Shown here in pieces: positions 24,751-36,931 of a stretch of DNA of 64,000 nucleotides. The stretch's first letter is position 1, and every line of letters begins with the position of its first letter. The stretch comes from Lophius americanus (Eukaryota; Chordata; Actinopteri; Lophiiformes; Lophiidae). Position numbers and translations under genes: made by a program. The notes under the pieces are model-generated. The model had not been told where the DNA came from and ran no database searches. It saw nothing but the letters and a program-made list of their open reading frames with translations. The stretch spans positions 7,036,001 through 7,100,000 of the forward strand of contig JBBDHG010000008.1 in the NCBI GenBank assembly GCA_037951165.1, read 5' to 3'.

Positions 24751-25429
24751 TCAACTACATTTCTGGAGCGATTTAAAATCCAATCCTCCACAAGGTGGTA
24801 ATCCAGGTGTTCTGGACATTATATGCCTTCTGGAATATCCCAGTACCATCTTAACTTCAAACCAAAGAAATTAAATTGACTGTGATGACCCAATGAACCC
24901 AGACTAAGCCCAGTCTGGAGAGGAAACCCAATGGGTTTTAAAGAGAAAGGAAGATGTCATTTTGGTTTAATTCATGTGAAAACACACACATGAATGGGCT
25001 TTTAACTTGCAAAGGGAGAATGGTATACCCTTAACAACGTAGTGTCAACAACTTTGGCCAGAAACACAACAATGTTTAAACTTTAAAGTGTAGCCTCCAG
25101 CTGCAGGACTGGGGACACAGTCTGGACTGCAGGAATTCATTGACACCACATGATGGCAGTGACGAAACACTGATGAGAGGAACATAGACTACATTCTCAG
25201 TTTCAACGTTCTTTCAGTGCTTCCCCTGCTACCCATAGTTATTACAGTGTGAGTCTTGATCTGAACATCGAGAGCAATGTATAGTAGGGTTTGACACTGA
25301 GTCGTGAGGACAGGAGGAGGTGGGAAATTGAAACATCGACACCAGCTGAGCCACAGCTGCCTCCCAGTCAGAGCAAAACCACTACAAGCACAGTTCTAAC
25401 ATGAAGGTTTCCAGGTGTAGTCTAGATTG

Positions 25430-26100
25430 ATTTTTCCCAAAATCTTTAAATTTTCTTTGGAACAGAATGACCCTGGAACAGTTTTTAAAAGGTTCCTTTA
25501 AATGTTCCTGAATATTCTAGAGTTATATCTTGGTTTTGAATATTTTCCTGGGTGACTTACAATATTGCCTCTGAAAGTAAGATATTTCGGTTAGATGCCA
25601 ATGTTGTAGTTGAGTGGCTAGGAAATTTACTGGAAAGATCCTAGAGTTACTAAAGCACTCACATTTTCCTTGAAAAGATTATAGGATACCTTATGAGTTA
25701 CTACAAAACTGGAAATTTTGCAAGACTGCAGAATTCTGAGAAAAGTTACTGAAATGCTCTGGTTTCTTCAAAAGTGCCATGGTTTCAGGTCCCTAAAAGG
25801 TTCACTGGGCCACTGTATTTTTGTTAAATGGCTATTGTAAAGGTTGGAAGTTCTGTAAAAGGTTCCATAGTTTCTAGAAAAGTTCCAGTGTTCTCAAGAA
25901 AGATAATGGAACAGATCTTGAATTTCTCCTCTGTTTTGCACACAATTGTTAATAAAAAACAGAGCAATAATAATTCAGGACCTTTCCAAAAACCATTTAA
26001 GAAATTTAGATTTTTCAGGCACCCGAGAATCTTTGAGGAAACCAAGAACCCTTTTCGAGGGACACAAAAACTCTTATAGGCATGCTTTTCCTGAAAACTA
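25430..26100. repeat. degenerate TTCCTGG/AAAAGGTTC repeat field, part 3
   Basis: Again GGTTCCATAG, AAAGTTCCAG, AAAAGGTTCC and TTCTCAAG words. The block ends just before a Tc1-like relic. 24800-25430 shows nothing else that I can support. Confidence 0.5.
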
Positions 26101-26179
26101 AATTTAACATAAATCCAAAGCACCATGAATAAAAATTATTGTTATAAAAGGTAATTTCATTCTATAGGGCACAAATATT

Positions 26180-26800
26180 ATCTAAAATGTAAATCCTCAC
26201 ATGCAATAAGTATTTACCCCACGGAAATTACTTGCTAGTTCTTTTTCTTTTAGCAGCAGTTTCAACCAAACTCTACACAACCAATAATTGGAGGTCTGAC
26301 TCTGACATTTGAGTGGTGGAATTTTGGCCTATGCTCCTTCAGATCCCACCACAGCGTCTCAGTGGGGTTCAGGTCCTGACTATGACTAGGACACTCATAA
26401 ATGATCTTTCTTTTGAGCCATCAGAGGTGGACTCTTGCGCATAGGATCATTGTCTTGCTGCATGAAGCAGTTGTGCTTGAGCTTCATGTCAGAGCTGACT
26501 AAATGACACTATCCTTCAGAAACGGCAAAGCATCCCTATGACATTTCACTTCCACATCCATGCTTGAATGCAGGTAAAATGCTTCTTATGTTTTTCTTGT
26601 TGTTTTTTTAATGTCGAATGTGATGCATACCAGATTTAATGGGCTGCCTGTCTTCTTATCAAATTCAGCTAATCATTCCATAGAATACTCTCCCAAATTC
26701 TTTGATGGTCATCACGGTGTGTTATGGCAAGACTTAGATGACCCTTAATGTTATTCTATCATTGGCTTTTATTTTGCCTTTCTGTAATACATACCACTTA
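26180..26800 (-). mobile_element. Tc1/mariner-type relic
   Basis: GCAATAAGTATTTACCCC, CAGTGGGGTTCAGGTCCTG, GGATCATTGTCTTGCTGCA and CACATCCATGCTTGAATGC are the antisense of a Tc1-like transposase gene. No intact ORF remains. Confidence 0.55.
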
Positions 26801-26867
26801 TGCCAAGCGTTTTTCTAATAGTTTAACCATGAACTCTGACATTTATTTATGTGAGAGACGCCTGTAG

Positions 26868-26940
26868 TTTAGCACTTTATTTGATCCAAATGTAAAGTGA
26901 GTTATAAATGAAATGTATTGTTATTATTATTATTATAGTT
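26868..26940 (+). mobile_element. solo 3' tail of an L2/CR1-like LINE
   Basis: GCACTTTATTTGATCCAAATGT...AAATGAAATGTATTGTTATTATTATTATTAT matches the tail of the RT-coding LINE at 38400-38468. It is a severely 5'-truncated copy. 26940-27140 is AT-rich without features. Confidence 0.7.
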
Positions 26941-27139
26941 CCTTGATTTTTTTGTTAACTTCTTTAATGAGCGTTAACCATATGGTAAGACTAATTTTTC
27001 AGGGTAAAACATGTCATAAAGGGTTCACAATTGTCCTGCATTTTTTTTGAAAATGTGTCTCACTGGTTGGATTTAATTAATAAAACAATTAGATTATGTA
27101 TTTTTTATAATAAACGTTTTTTTGTATTTTATTATTTAT

Positions 27140-27353
27140 ATGTCGACAAAGGATCTGCAGTTGTTGTGCGCGGTGACGCATATCACGTAGAGGGCGTGTC
27201 CTTGTGCGTCACACCCGGAAGTGATGCACAGTCACCAGATTTAGGGAAAACATCAACATCAGCCTGGGCTTTTCCTGTATTACACGGAGCTACCCGGTGA
27301 AACACTATCCTTTCTCCGGTTCTTCCAAGGTAAAGAGAAGGGAGCAGCCTAAG
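27140..27353 (+). promoter_or_regulatory. tbc1d9b: tbc1d9b promoter and 5' UTR
   Basis: The 200 bases before the tbc1d9b ATG are more GC-rich and CpG-rich than the flanking AT-rich DNA. They hold a strong ETS/GABP core, CCGGAAGT at 27215-27222, and CRE/AP-1-like TGACGCA at 27174-27180. No TATA box stands out. This looks like a housekeeping promoter. The transcription start is not determinable from sequence alone. Confidence 0.55.
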
Positions 27354-30300
27354 ATGTGGATCCAGCCGGAGGAAGTGCTGTTGGCCGGGGCGCTTTGGGT
27401 GTCTGAGCGGGCCAACCCGTTCTTCGTCTTGCAGAGAAGGAGAGGACACGGCCGAGGGGGAGGACTCTCTGGTGAGTTTCTGAGGTCCAGTTCTGTCGGG
27501 TCTGTGTCGTCCAGATCGGTTCATCCCAGACCGTAACCAATTGAATCCATCGTTAACTTAGAACCAGGATCAATTATATCGTCTATATATGAGTTTCTCT
27601 ATTGAATCAACGAGTTGGATAATTTTTTAATAACACAGTTAATATTTTGCCTTAATTGAATTGAATTTAACTGTAAGAGTGACAGACCAATCTTCAGTGT
27701 CTATAGTAAAATCGAAAAGCTGCAATAATTGATTGAGTAATTGATCAGTCAAATCATCGACTGCTTTGAAAGTCAGTTATGTTATTAGTTCTATATTTCC
27801 TCACTGTTCGACGTCAGTTGAATGAATGTTTTTATACCTTATTCCCAAACTCGCTAACGATGAATGAATCATCAAAAAAAAGTCAATGAATGTCAACACC
27901 AATGGAAACTTAATCAACAAGTATCATACCCATTGGTTGATTTGTTGACGTTTTACAGCTCGTTTATTGTAATTTAGATATAATATTAGGTTTCCTCACA
28001 TCCATCCATCAATTTGGTATCAGATTTTTTTGAGTTCAGTGGAAGCTTGTATTTTACACTTAAAATATAAATGTAAAATATTTTGCAAAAGTCTGCGAGC
28101 CCATATAGGTCTCAAAATAAAGTGTAGTCAAAAGCATTGTCGCACCATCTCTACCTCTAGGCAACAAAAAGTGTTTGAAAGACTGGCTAACAAAAACATG
28201 GCCTAAAGGCTATGTTGAAGTATTTTGAGGGATAAATAAAAGGACACATCAGAAGAGCCCACATAGCCAGCTTTTCTCCATAAATACACCCATTCAGCAT
28301 TGATGAACAGATCGACTCTGACCGACATCATCCACATTTCATCCACGCTGATGAAGAAATTCATTTCTCTCATATACAGACACACAGCCTGATGGTCAGT
28401 TCTTGCGGTGCCTCAGGAATTTTCAGGTGGATGACTGTTTTACTCCAAACTATTTCGATGAATTAATCTGGAAAGAGTGCTTTGAGCCATTTGTAAACAT
28501 AGAGGAAAACAGAATATTAATTGACATTAGATTCTATCTGTTTGTGAGAAGATTAAAATTGTGAATGAAGTTAAGCTGCTGTATGCTGTGCATAAATGGC
28601 ATAAATGGTGGAGACATGTGCTGGGAGATCACAGCAGGTGATACAAGTAACATTTCCCGTATTTATTATCTATTATTTCGCCAACCTTCATCTCATCAGC
28701 TATTAATCAGAATCAGAATTCAAAGGAGGAATCGTCAAACTGTATCCTTTGCTGCTAAAACACTGCCGTTGTGCAAATGGCCCCTTAAACGATGAGCTTT
28801 TACTTTCAATTATTAAATAGGAACCCAAAGTAACACAGCTTTAGTTACTTCCTCTGTTAGCTTTATTACCATAACTGTCCACTTGCTCAGAGGTCATATA
28901 GACAAACCAAGATTTTACTTGTAAGTGTTACTTTATAGCAATTTCCCCAACCCTTTTTAAATAAATAGCAATAATCAATAACTATGAATAATTTATATTT
29001 TTTTGGTATTTAAATTAAATTTCTCTCTTTCTGTCGTCTCAATGAATCAAAATCTCTGAAATGTTCAGTAGAAATAACTCTGCTGAGTGTGCATCAAAAA
29101 ATTAGTAGCCAGAACGGTTCCTTTCACAATATTTTATACCAGAATATCATTGATTGTCTCATTATAAGCGCAACTGTATTTGTCTCCAATTGAACATTTG
29201 TCCTCAAAGTTGATTTGTTGGAAACAGAAAAATGGGTAAGCGTAAGGATCAGAGAGATTTTGACAAGGTTCAAATTGGGATTGATAGATGTATAGATCGG
29301 ACATCTCCAGGACTAAAGGTCTTGTTTGGTGTTCCTGGTCTGAAGTGGTTAGCACCTATCAAAGTCTTCCGTGAATTAGTAAACAATCGAGCAAGAATTT
29401 CTTAGCACCCGCAAAGCGAAGTTTAATTTTAAATTTTTTTATTTTCATAATTTTGAAGAAGTGCATCACTTTCACGCGTAAAGTACGACATCATTAAACA
29501 GAATTTAGTTGTTTCTGCATTTGCCTGAACATTTGAATGACTGGGATGGTGCAAAGGAAAATTGTCAAAGAACACCTTGTGATTCTTTTGCTTAATGTCA
29601 TCGCGTAGGCACATGACTACGTCTGCTGACCTGACCACGCAGAGACAAACCCTGATGCATTTCAGATTTGTACATGTATCCAGACGTCCCTGCTCTGACC
29701 CACACTTTCACGGCCCAGGGTTTGGGCTTTTTGGGGGTGTGCTGTATGAGAGACAGGTGGCACAAGAGGGGAATTATCTGCCCATCGATTGCTTGAATTG
29801 ATAATCTCTTAGGATCGACCACTGAAAGGAATGTGCTCCTGAAAACATATAACTCTGGCAAAACTCTGATTTTGAAGTGCTCGTCAGCATTTCCTGGCAC
29901 CTGTGAATAATTATCGACAAAGTAAATGTACCTGCTCAGATCTATTCACTGGCATGGCACTTGCTATCAAATCAAGAACGAAGCAGTACATCTTGATTTA
30001 TTGGATATCTGAGGTATGACATGACCACATTTATTCCAAGAAATGCTTTCATTTCAACTTTTGTCATAGCCAAGTTTTCTTTTCCTTCCTGGAGTGCTTA
30101 CAGGTTTCTGTATTGCACAAAATGGCATTTATCAGGTCATCAGGAAATGGGTGCATTAAAACTCTATTGGTTCAGTTTCTTCAACATTAACATACAAAAC
30201 TCCTAAAATATAGGTGGTGTTTTTCTTTGGTTTTGCAGACGGTGGCAGTGTAAGGGATGACTCACTACAGTCCAATGAAGCGGCTGATATGCAACAACAC

Positions 30301-33300
30301 AATCAGAACCCATGCATATACTGGAAAATAGCTTTGAATAGCTGTCCACTGTAGTCAATCATCAATCAATCTTTATTTATATAGCGCCATTCAAAACAAC
30401 TGTTGTCTCAAAGTGCTTTCCAGAAGGAGCAGGTTTAGACCAAACTCTTTATATAAGTATATGCATGCATGAAAGGGTTAAGGAGGGACAGCTTTTAAAG
30501 GAGCGACAGCGTCATGGCCACACATGCACACTGATTCCTATTGGGAGAGAAGCTTAGCCTGTGTCGTTGACCCAAAGGATAAGCTAGTATAGCACCAATT
30601 GCTGGAAAAGAAATAATGCTGGTTCTGATAGAAAGATCTCAGAACATACACACAGCCCGGCATTTCAGCAGCAAAAGGGGGGGCAACACAATATTAGGCA
30701 GGTGGTTTTACTGTTATGGCTGATTGGTGCTGATTCTCCAGCTTAAAGTTTCTGACCCTGAATTGACGTCACATAGTTCCTGTTGTTGAGTTTTTTAAAA
30801 TTTTAACTCCAGTCTACTCAGTCCTGATTCTGAACCGGGACTCCTGATTCTGAGCCAGAATCCAGACCAAATCAAAATGCTTCTGAGCAGACTGAGATTC
30901 ACCTCATAGAGAAGTATTTAGAGGTAAGAGTTAAGGATTTATAAAGTGTCTGATTGCAACCGAAACATAGGAATGAGGGAGCCCATTTTTATCTGCAGCT
31001 CACCAAACTTTGGATCAACTCAGAAGATTAAGGTGATAGAATTCCATTCAATGTTTTACATATCAAACTCATTTGTTCCAATTTGTACTTTCATGACCGA
31101 ATCAATGACACAGTGGGAATCAAAGCTCATGGCTATTGTTTAATACCGGGTTGAAGTTAGCTGTCTTTAATGCTAAATAATTTAGAAACTAAGGAATTCA
31201 GTGACATAACAATAAATGTTAATTCATCACTTTTACCAGAAAAAAGGCTGTGAAATCATATTAAACTATCAATATTACTCACTACCACTCGATGAAGTAT
31301 CAAATGTGAATATCGTTCAACCAATAAAGTTTGAAAATACAATAGAATTAATTAGTGTTGATCAAACATGAACAGGATGGCGTTACTGTATAGTCTGTCT
31401 CGGATTTAATACAGAAGAATATATTAGTGTTGTTAAAATTTTAAAACCAAAAGGTTTGTGACCGGGTCACCAAGGTGTTGAAAATGAATTGTTACAAAGA
31501 ACGGAGGATGTTTGTCTCAAAATGATTCAACCCCATTAGGAGGAATCTCTCATGAGAGCACATATTCGCAAACAGGTTATGAAAACACCTTACCTACTTA
31601 GGCAGAACAGTCCCTAAGGTTTTTTTCTTCTCTTAAGGCCTACATTTACATAAGGGCACCATGTCTTAACTCCACATTATTGTGACAGAAAACTGAATGA
31701 AAAATTGTCACCAGTGCGCTCAGAACTATCTAGATAAGCCACAGAATATTTGGGATAGTGTTCTGTGCAGCAATGAAACAGAAGTGGAACTTTTTGGCCT
31801 GTACATCAGTGCTATTACTGGTGGAGAAAGAATTAACTACACGCTGAATAATCTTTCCTGCAGTAAGCATGGCGGTCAATCAGTGATGCTCATGGGCTGG
31901 TTTGCTTCCTCGGGTATTGGACATCTATAGAGTAAAATGTAGAGGGTAAGAGAGATTGCATCAAGTATCGGGGGGTTATTGAAGAAATGTTGTCATCTGT
32001 GAGGACGCTGGATCTAATGCACAATTGGACATTCCATAATGACAGCGATCTCAGGCGTACCTCAGAAACCAAGGAGGCTTGATTCAGAAACCAAGGAGGA
32101 CCATTATAGAATGGCTGTGAAAATCTCTGGTGGAATAGAAGAAAAAAAACATTTTTAGACTGCAATAGTCAATAAAAGTAGCATTTTGTGTTTTTAAGAA
32201 AACACCTTTTTAAACTATTCCAGTGAGACCTGTTTGTTCTCAGGGGCTGATAAATAAGAAGTACTGAATACTATACTTAGTCAGTAACCCTAGTATATGA
32301 TGGGGTTTGAAGACTTAACTGTGGGTGTTTGCTGCTACATCAATGTTTAAAAAAATCATATTTTAACCTTCAACAGGTTGAAAATGAACACAGGTGGCGC
32401 AGTGGTTAGCACTGCTGCTTCACAGCAAGATGGTACCAGGTTCAAATCCACATCTGCCGGCCTTTCTGTGCGGAGTTTGCATGTTCTCCCTGTGTCTGCG
32501 AGGGTTCTCTCTGGGAACTCCGGCTTCCTCCAACATTCCAAAAAGATGTGATATAGGTGAATTGGTGACACTAAAAGAATTGCCCGTGTGTCTCTATGTG
32601 TCAGCCCTGCGATGAACTGACAACTTGTCCAGGGTGTATCCCGCCTCTCGCCCGATGTCAGCTGTGATAGATGTTACGGGGGGGACCCTGAACAGGATAT
32701 ATACGGTAGATAATGAATGAATCTACTATCTCCCTGTGTGCAGGTCTACTGGTTGGAACCCTGGATGTGGTTCTGGACTCCAGTGCGAGAGTAGCTCCTT
32801 ATAGGATCCTGCTGCAGACTGCAGACTCTCAGATCTACTGGAATATTGCCAGTGGTGAGTTAATTGCTCTGGGATTGGGATTGTTTGATTCATTTCTTAC
32901 TTACCCATCGTTCCGTCTTGCAGGCTCGTCCAGGAAAGACATCACTGAGCACTGGGATTGGTTGGAGTTAAACCTGCTGCAGACAATCTCCATCTTTGAT
33001 AATGATGAAGACATCACCACCTTTGTCAAAGGAAAGATCTCTGTACGTTACCTCCTTCTACTTCACCAATCATTTCTTTTTGTGTATCAATTCAATCAGT
33101 TATTGATGTAATTTCTTGCAGGGCATCATCGCCGAGGAGAACCGTTTGAAGCAGGGGGAGGAGCAGGAGGAGGATTCTGGGAAGTTTCGGGAGGCAGAGC
33201 TGAAGATGAGGAGGCTTTTCGGCATGCCAGAGGAGGAGAAACTGGTGAATTACTATTCTTGCAGCTACTGGAAGGGAAGAGTTCCACGGCAGGGCTGGCT

Positions 33301-36300
33301 CTACCTTTCCATCAACCACCTGTGCTTCTACTCTTTCCTGCTGGGCAAAGAGGGTACGACCGGCCAATCACAACCCAGGGTCATGTCACATCCTGATTTA
33401 GATTGCACACTGAGGAAGTTATTTAATAGTTATTACAAGGTGATTAAAATTTCAGGTTTGGCATCTTCTCCATATTATGTATCCAAAACAATATATACTA
33501 CTTAAAGCTCACCCAATAACTTGAACTATCTTTGGGGGGATAATTAATCTCCAGGGGACTCTGGTTTACTAATGCTGTGAATACATGTAGACAATATATC
33601 GCTTTAGCATTCATTCATTCAGTCATTATCTACCGCTTATCCTGTTCAGGGTCACGGGGGGCTGGAGCCTAACCCAGTTAACATCCCGCGAGAGGTGGGG
33701 TACACCCTTGACAAGTTGCCAGTTCATCACAGGGCAGACACAGAGAGACATACAACCACACACACTTCCAGTCACACTTACTCATCAACATTTGAATTCA
33801 AGAAAATTCAGTCGTGTCCCATTACAACATCGATACTTCTTTGATTTGAATTTCTGAAACAAAATGCATTTATTCATTTGTTATACATTTATAAACTTTT
33901 TTTTACAGAGAAGAATCATTGCAAATTTGTAGAAAATGTTTTATGTGATCAAGTTTGGCAGGAAATCAGTTACAAATGATCCTGCCTTAATCTGTCATTA
34001 CTGTATACTATTTACCTACTTAAAAAAATGGTTTTGGTGTGAAGTAACTCTTTCTGTACACAAACTGTCAAAAAGTCACCATCCCATATTTTCAAATTTA
34101 AATCCTCTTCTCTACCCCCTCCCACCCACCTCAGTGACCCTGGTGGTTCAGTGGACGGAAGTCACTCAGCTTGAGAAGAACTCCACGCTTGTGTTTCCGG
34201 AGAGTGTTCGTGTCAGCACACGTAACACTGAGCATTTCTTCTCCATGTTCCTCAACATCAACGACACCTTCAAGCTGATGGAGCAGCTCGCCAACATCGC
34301 CATGCGCCAGCTACTAGACAACGAAGCGTTTGCTGCCGACCGCTCACTGCCCAAACCCTGCAAAACACTCAAGAATGTCTCTGCACTGAAAAGGTCGAAC
34401 TCTGTTCAGCAAACCCTGATTTTGACACCAGATGATAAGAAAAAACACAATACCAAGTATCATAATTGTTGCCAAGAGAATGACTTTCTGATTAACACAT
34501 GAGTGTAATGAATGCTGTGTATTTACTATTATTGTTTATCTCCTTTCTGTGTGGTTGCCGTAGGGATTTTGATGCACGGGCAAAGAATGAGCGGTATCGA
34601 TCAATGTTCCGGCTGACACAGGACGAGCGTCTGGATGGACACACTGACTGCACACTCTGGACGCCGTTTGCAAAGATGCACGTGGTCGGACAGCTTTTTA
34701 TCTCCAACAACTACATCTGTTTTAACAGCAGAGAAGAAGACCTGTGTCAGCTTATCATCCCACTCAGAGAGGTAAACAACCTGTTGGTGAATCCATGTCT
34801 TTTTTCTGATTTGCTGGTGGCAATATAAACTCATGAAAGAAATGTAGGGAAGAGGAACTATAATGAAATTAATAATACATACAAATTATGTTTATAATTC
34901 AGTGCAGTACCACAGTACATCTCTTTTCGTGAAAGCTAGAAAACTTCCAGTTTAGATTTGTGTGATTTATTGTACAGTCTCCTACAGGCTTGTATAACAC
35001 AGTGTGTTGTTGGGTTCTAAAAAGGTCTAAAATTTCAGAATGTAGTTTAGAGAAACACCATCTGTATGTAGATGGTGCGGCTTGAACACATCATCAATCA
35101 ATGGATCGATCAATCAATCTTTATTTATAGAGCGCCAATTCACAACAACAGTTGTCTAAAGGTGCTTTCCAGACCAAACTCGTTATATAATTATCTACAG
35201 AGACCCTACAGATTTCTCCATGAGCAAGTACTTTGCGACAGATGCGAGAAAAAACTGCCTTTAAATGGGCAGAAACCTTGAGCAGATCCAAGACTCAGGG
35301 CGGACGGCCTACTGCCATGACTTGTCGGGTTTGAAAAGAGAGTCCGAGGGACGGAGAGAGAGAGCCTGCTCGACTGCCTCCTGAGCTCTCCACTTCCTAC
35401 CAGTTTTCACGATGATGCCTGCAGAGGATACTCTGTTTTCAGAGTCTCTGTAAAGTAACACCTCCCTGGCTCTGGTGACCTTAAACTCTTCTGTAAACTG
35501 GTGAAGGGAAGCTGCAGCTTGTTGTATGTGTCCATACAATGCAATACTGCTAAGGCTATTTAGCAGGCCCAGCTACCTGCGAAAGGACTGGCTGATGGTT
35601 TGCTGGAATCCCGCCACGGTTGTTATTGGGACGTCTTATATCAGCATTGGCCAAAGAAGTCTTGGCAGGATACCGTGCTGATAGACCCATGCCTTAAACT
35701 TCCCAGTGGGTCCTGACTTGTCCACTGCTGACAGCCATGTTTTGAGTTCCATCTGTGTAGACTGGACCGCTGCCATGTCTCTCAGAGTTCCGTCAAATAT
35801 CCACCCCAGGATCTTTATTTATTTTTTTGGTTTATTTGGCAGGGACATTGTGCATCAATAAACATTTCTGTAGATGTGCCAAAGTTAGCCAAATGGCTAT
35901 TTTTGGCTTTTCGGACATTAATGGAATTAAGACTGAATCCAGGGGGAAGCGATACTTGTCCACCACTCTCCTCTTCCTCAGGACCAAGGACCTTGATTTG
36001 GCTGGCCTGAAGGCCATTCTCGCCCACTTAAGAGCAAGCGGCATCCTCTCACTGATGTGGATGTGACCGTCAGATCATCTATGAAGGCTCGAATGGGAGG
36101 TTGGTGATTACCAGGTCTGGACAGAGGGCCCCTACATTCCACTTCTGCTGTCTTGATGAGCCTGTTCATCGCCAGGTCGAACAAAACCACTGATGGGATG
36201 CAACTAGTAATGATGCCTTTCTCTGTGCGATGCCATGCAGATGTTGTTGTCCAAGAGGTGAATCTCAACCTGGAGATTCCGCAGTGGTCCCGAATGAGTT

Positions 36301-36866
36301 CTTCGATCTTCTTTGGGACATGATATGCTGTCAAGGATGTTGTCATCAGCTTATGCGTAATGGATCCGTAAGCATTGCAAGGTCAAGCCAAATGACTTGT
36401 AGGTCCCCTCGGTTTTGCTTTGCTTCACAGATCAACTGGGTGACCACCCCTGAACGATCTATACAACCTGGATTGCCTGGAACCCCTCCCTTCTTTACTA
36501 CAATGTCTATATAGGAAATCCTCAGGAGGGACTCAGTAAGCCGGTTCGCAAGGATCTTTAAAAATACTTTGCCTTCCACCCTGAGCAGCGCAGTGCAGAA
36601 CTGTCTGATGTCGCTTGCATTCTCCTCATTTGGTAAACACCTTCTGCATGTCTCCACTGCTTGGCTACCTTCCCCCACCGCCATAGTACCCCGAAGAGTC
36701 TTGATAGCCTCTGCAGAAGACTCGGGCAATGAGTGTAAACTTTTTATAGCACTCCGCTCGGCCCTGGAACTGTACTCTTCCGTGCCACTGTGACTGTATC
36801 CCTGACTTCCGCCAGTTTGGGGACTTTGGTGTTGAACTGGATGTTGGGGTAAGGTGGTGTTATTAG

Positions 36867-36931
<65 letters not shown>

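Noticed and set aside
28203..28385. 60-codon - strand ORF in tbc1d9b intron 1 (VDEMWMMSVRVDLF)
   Set aside because: I recognise no family, and there is no splice or promoter context. Left unassigned.
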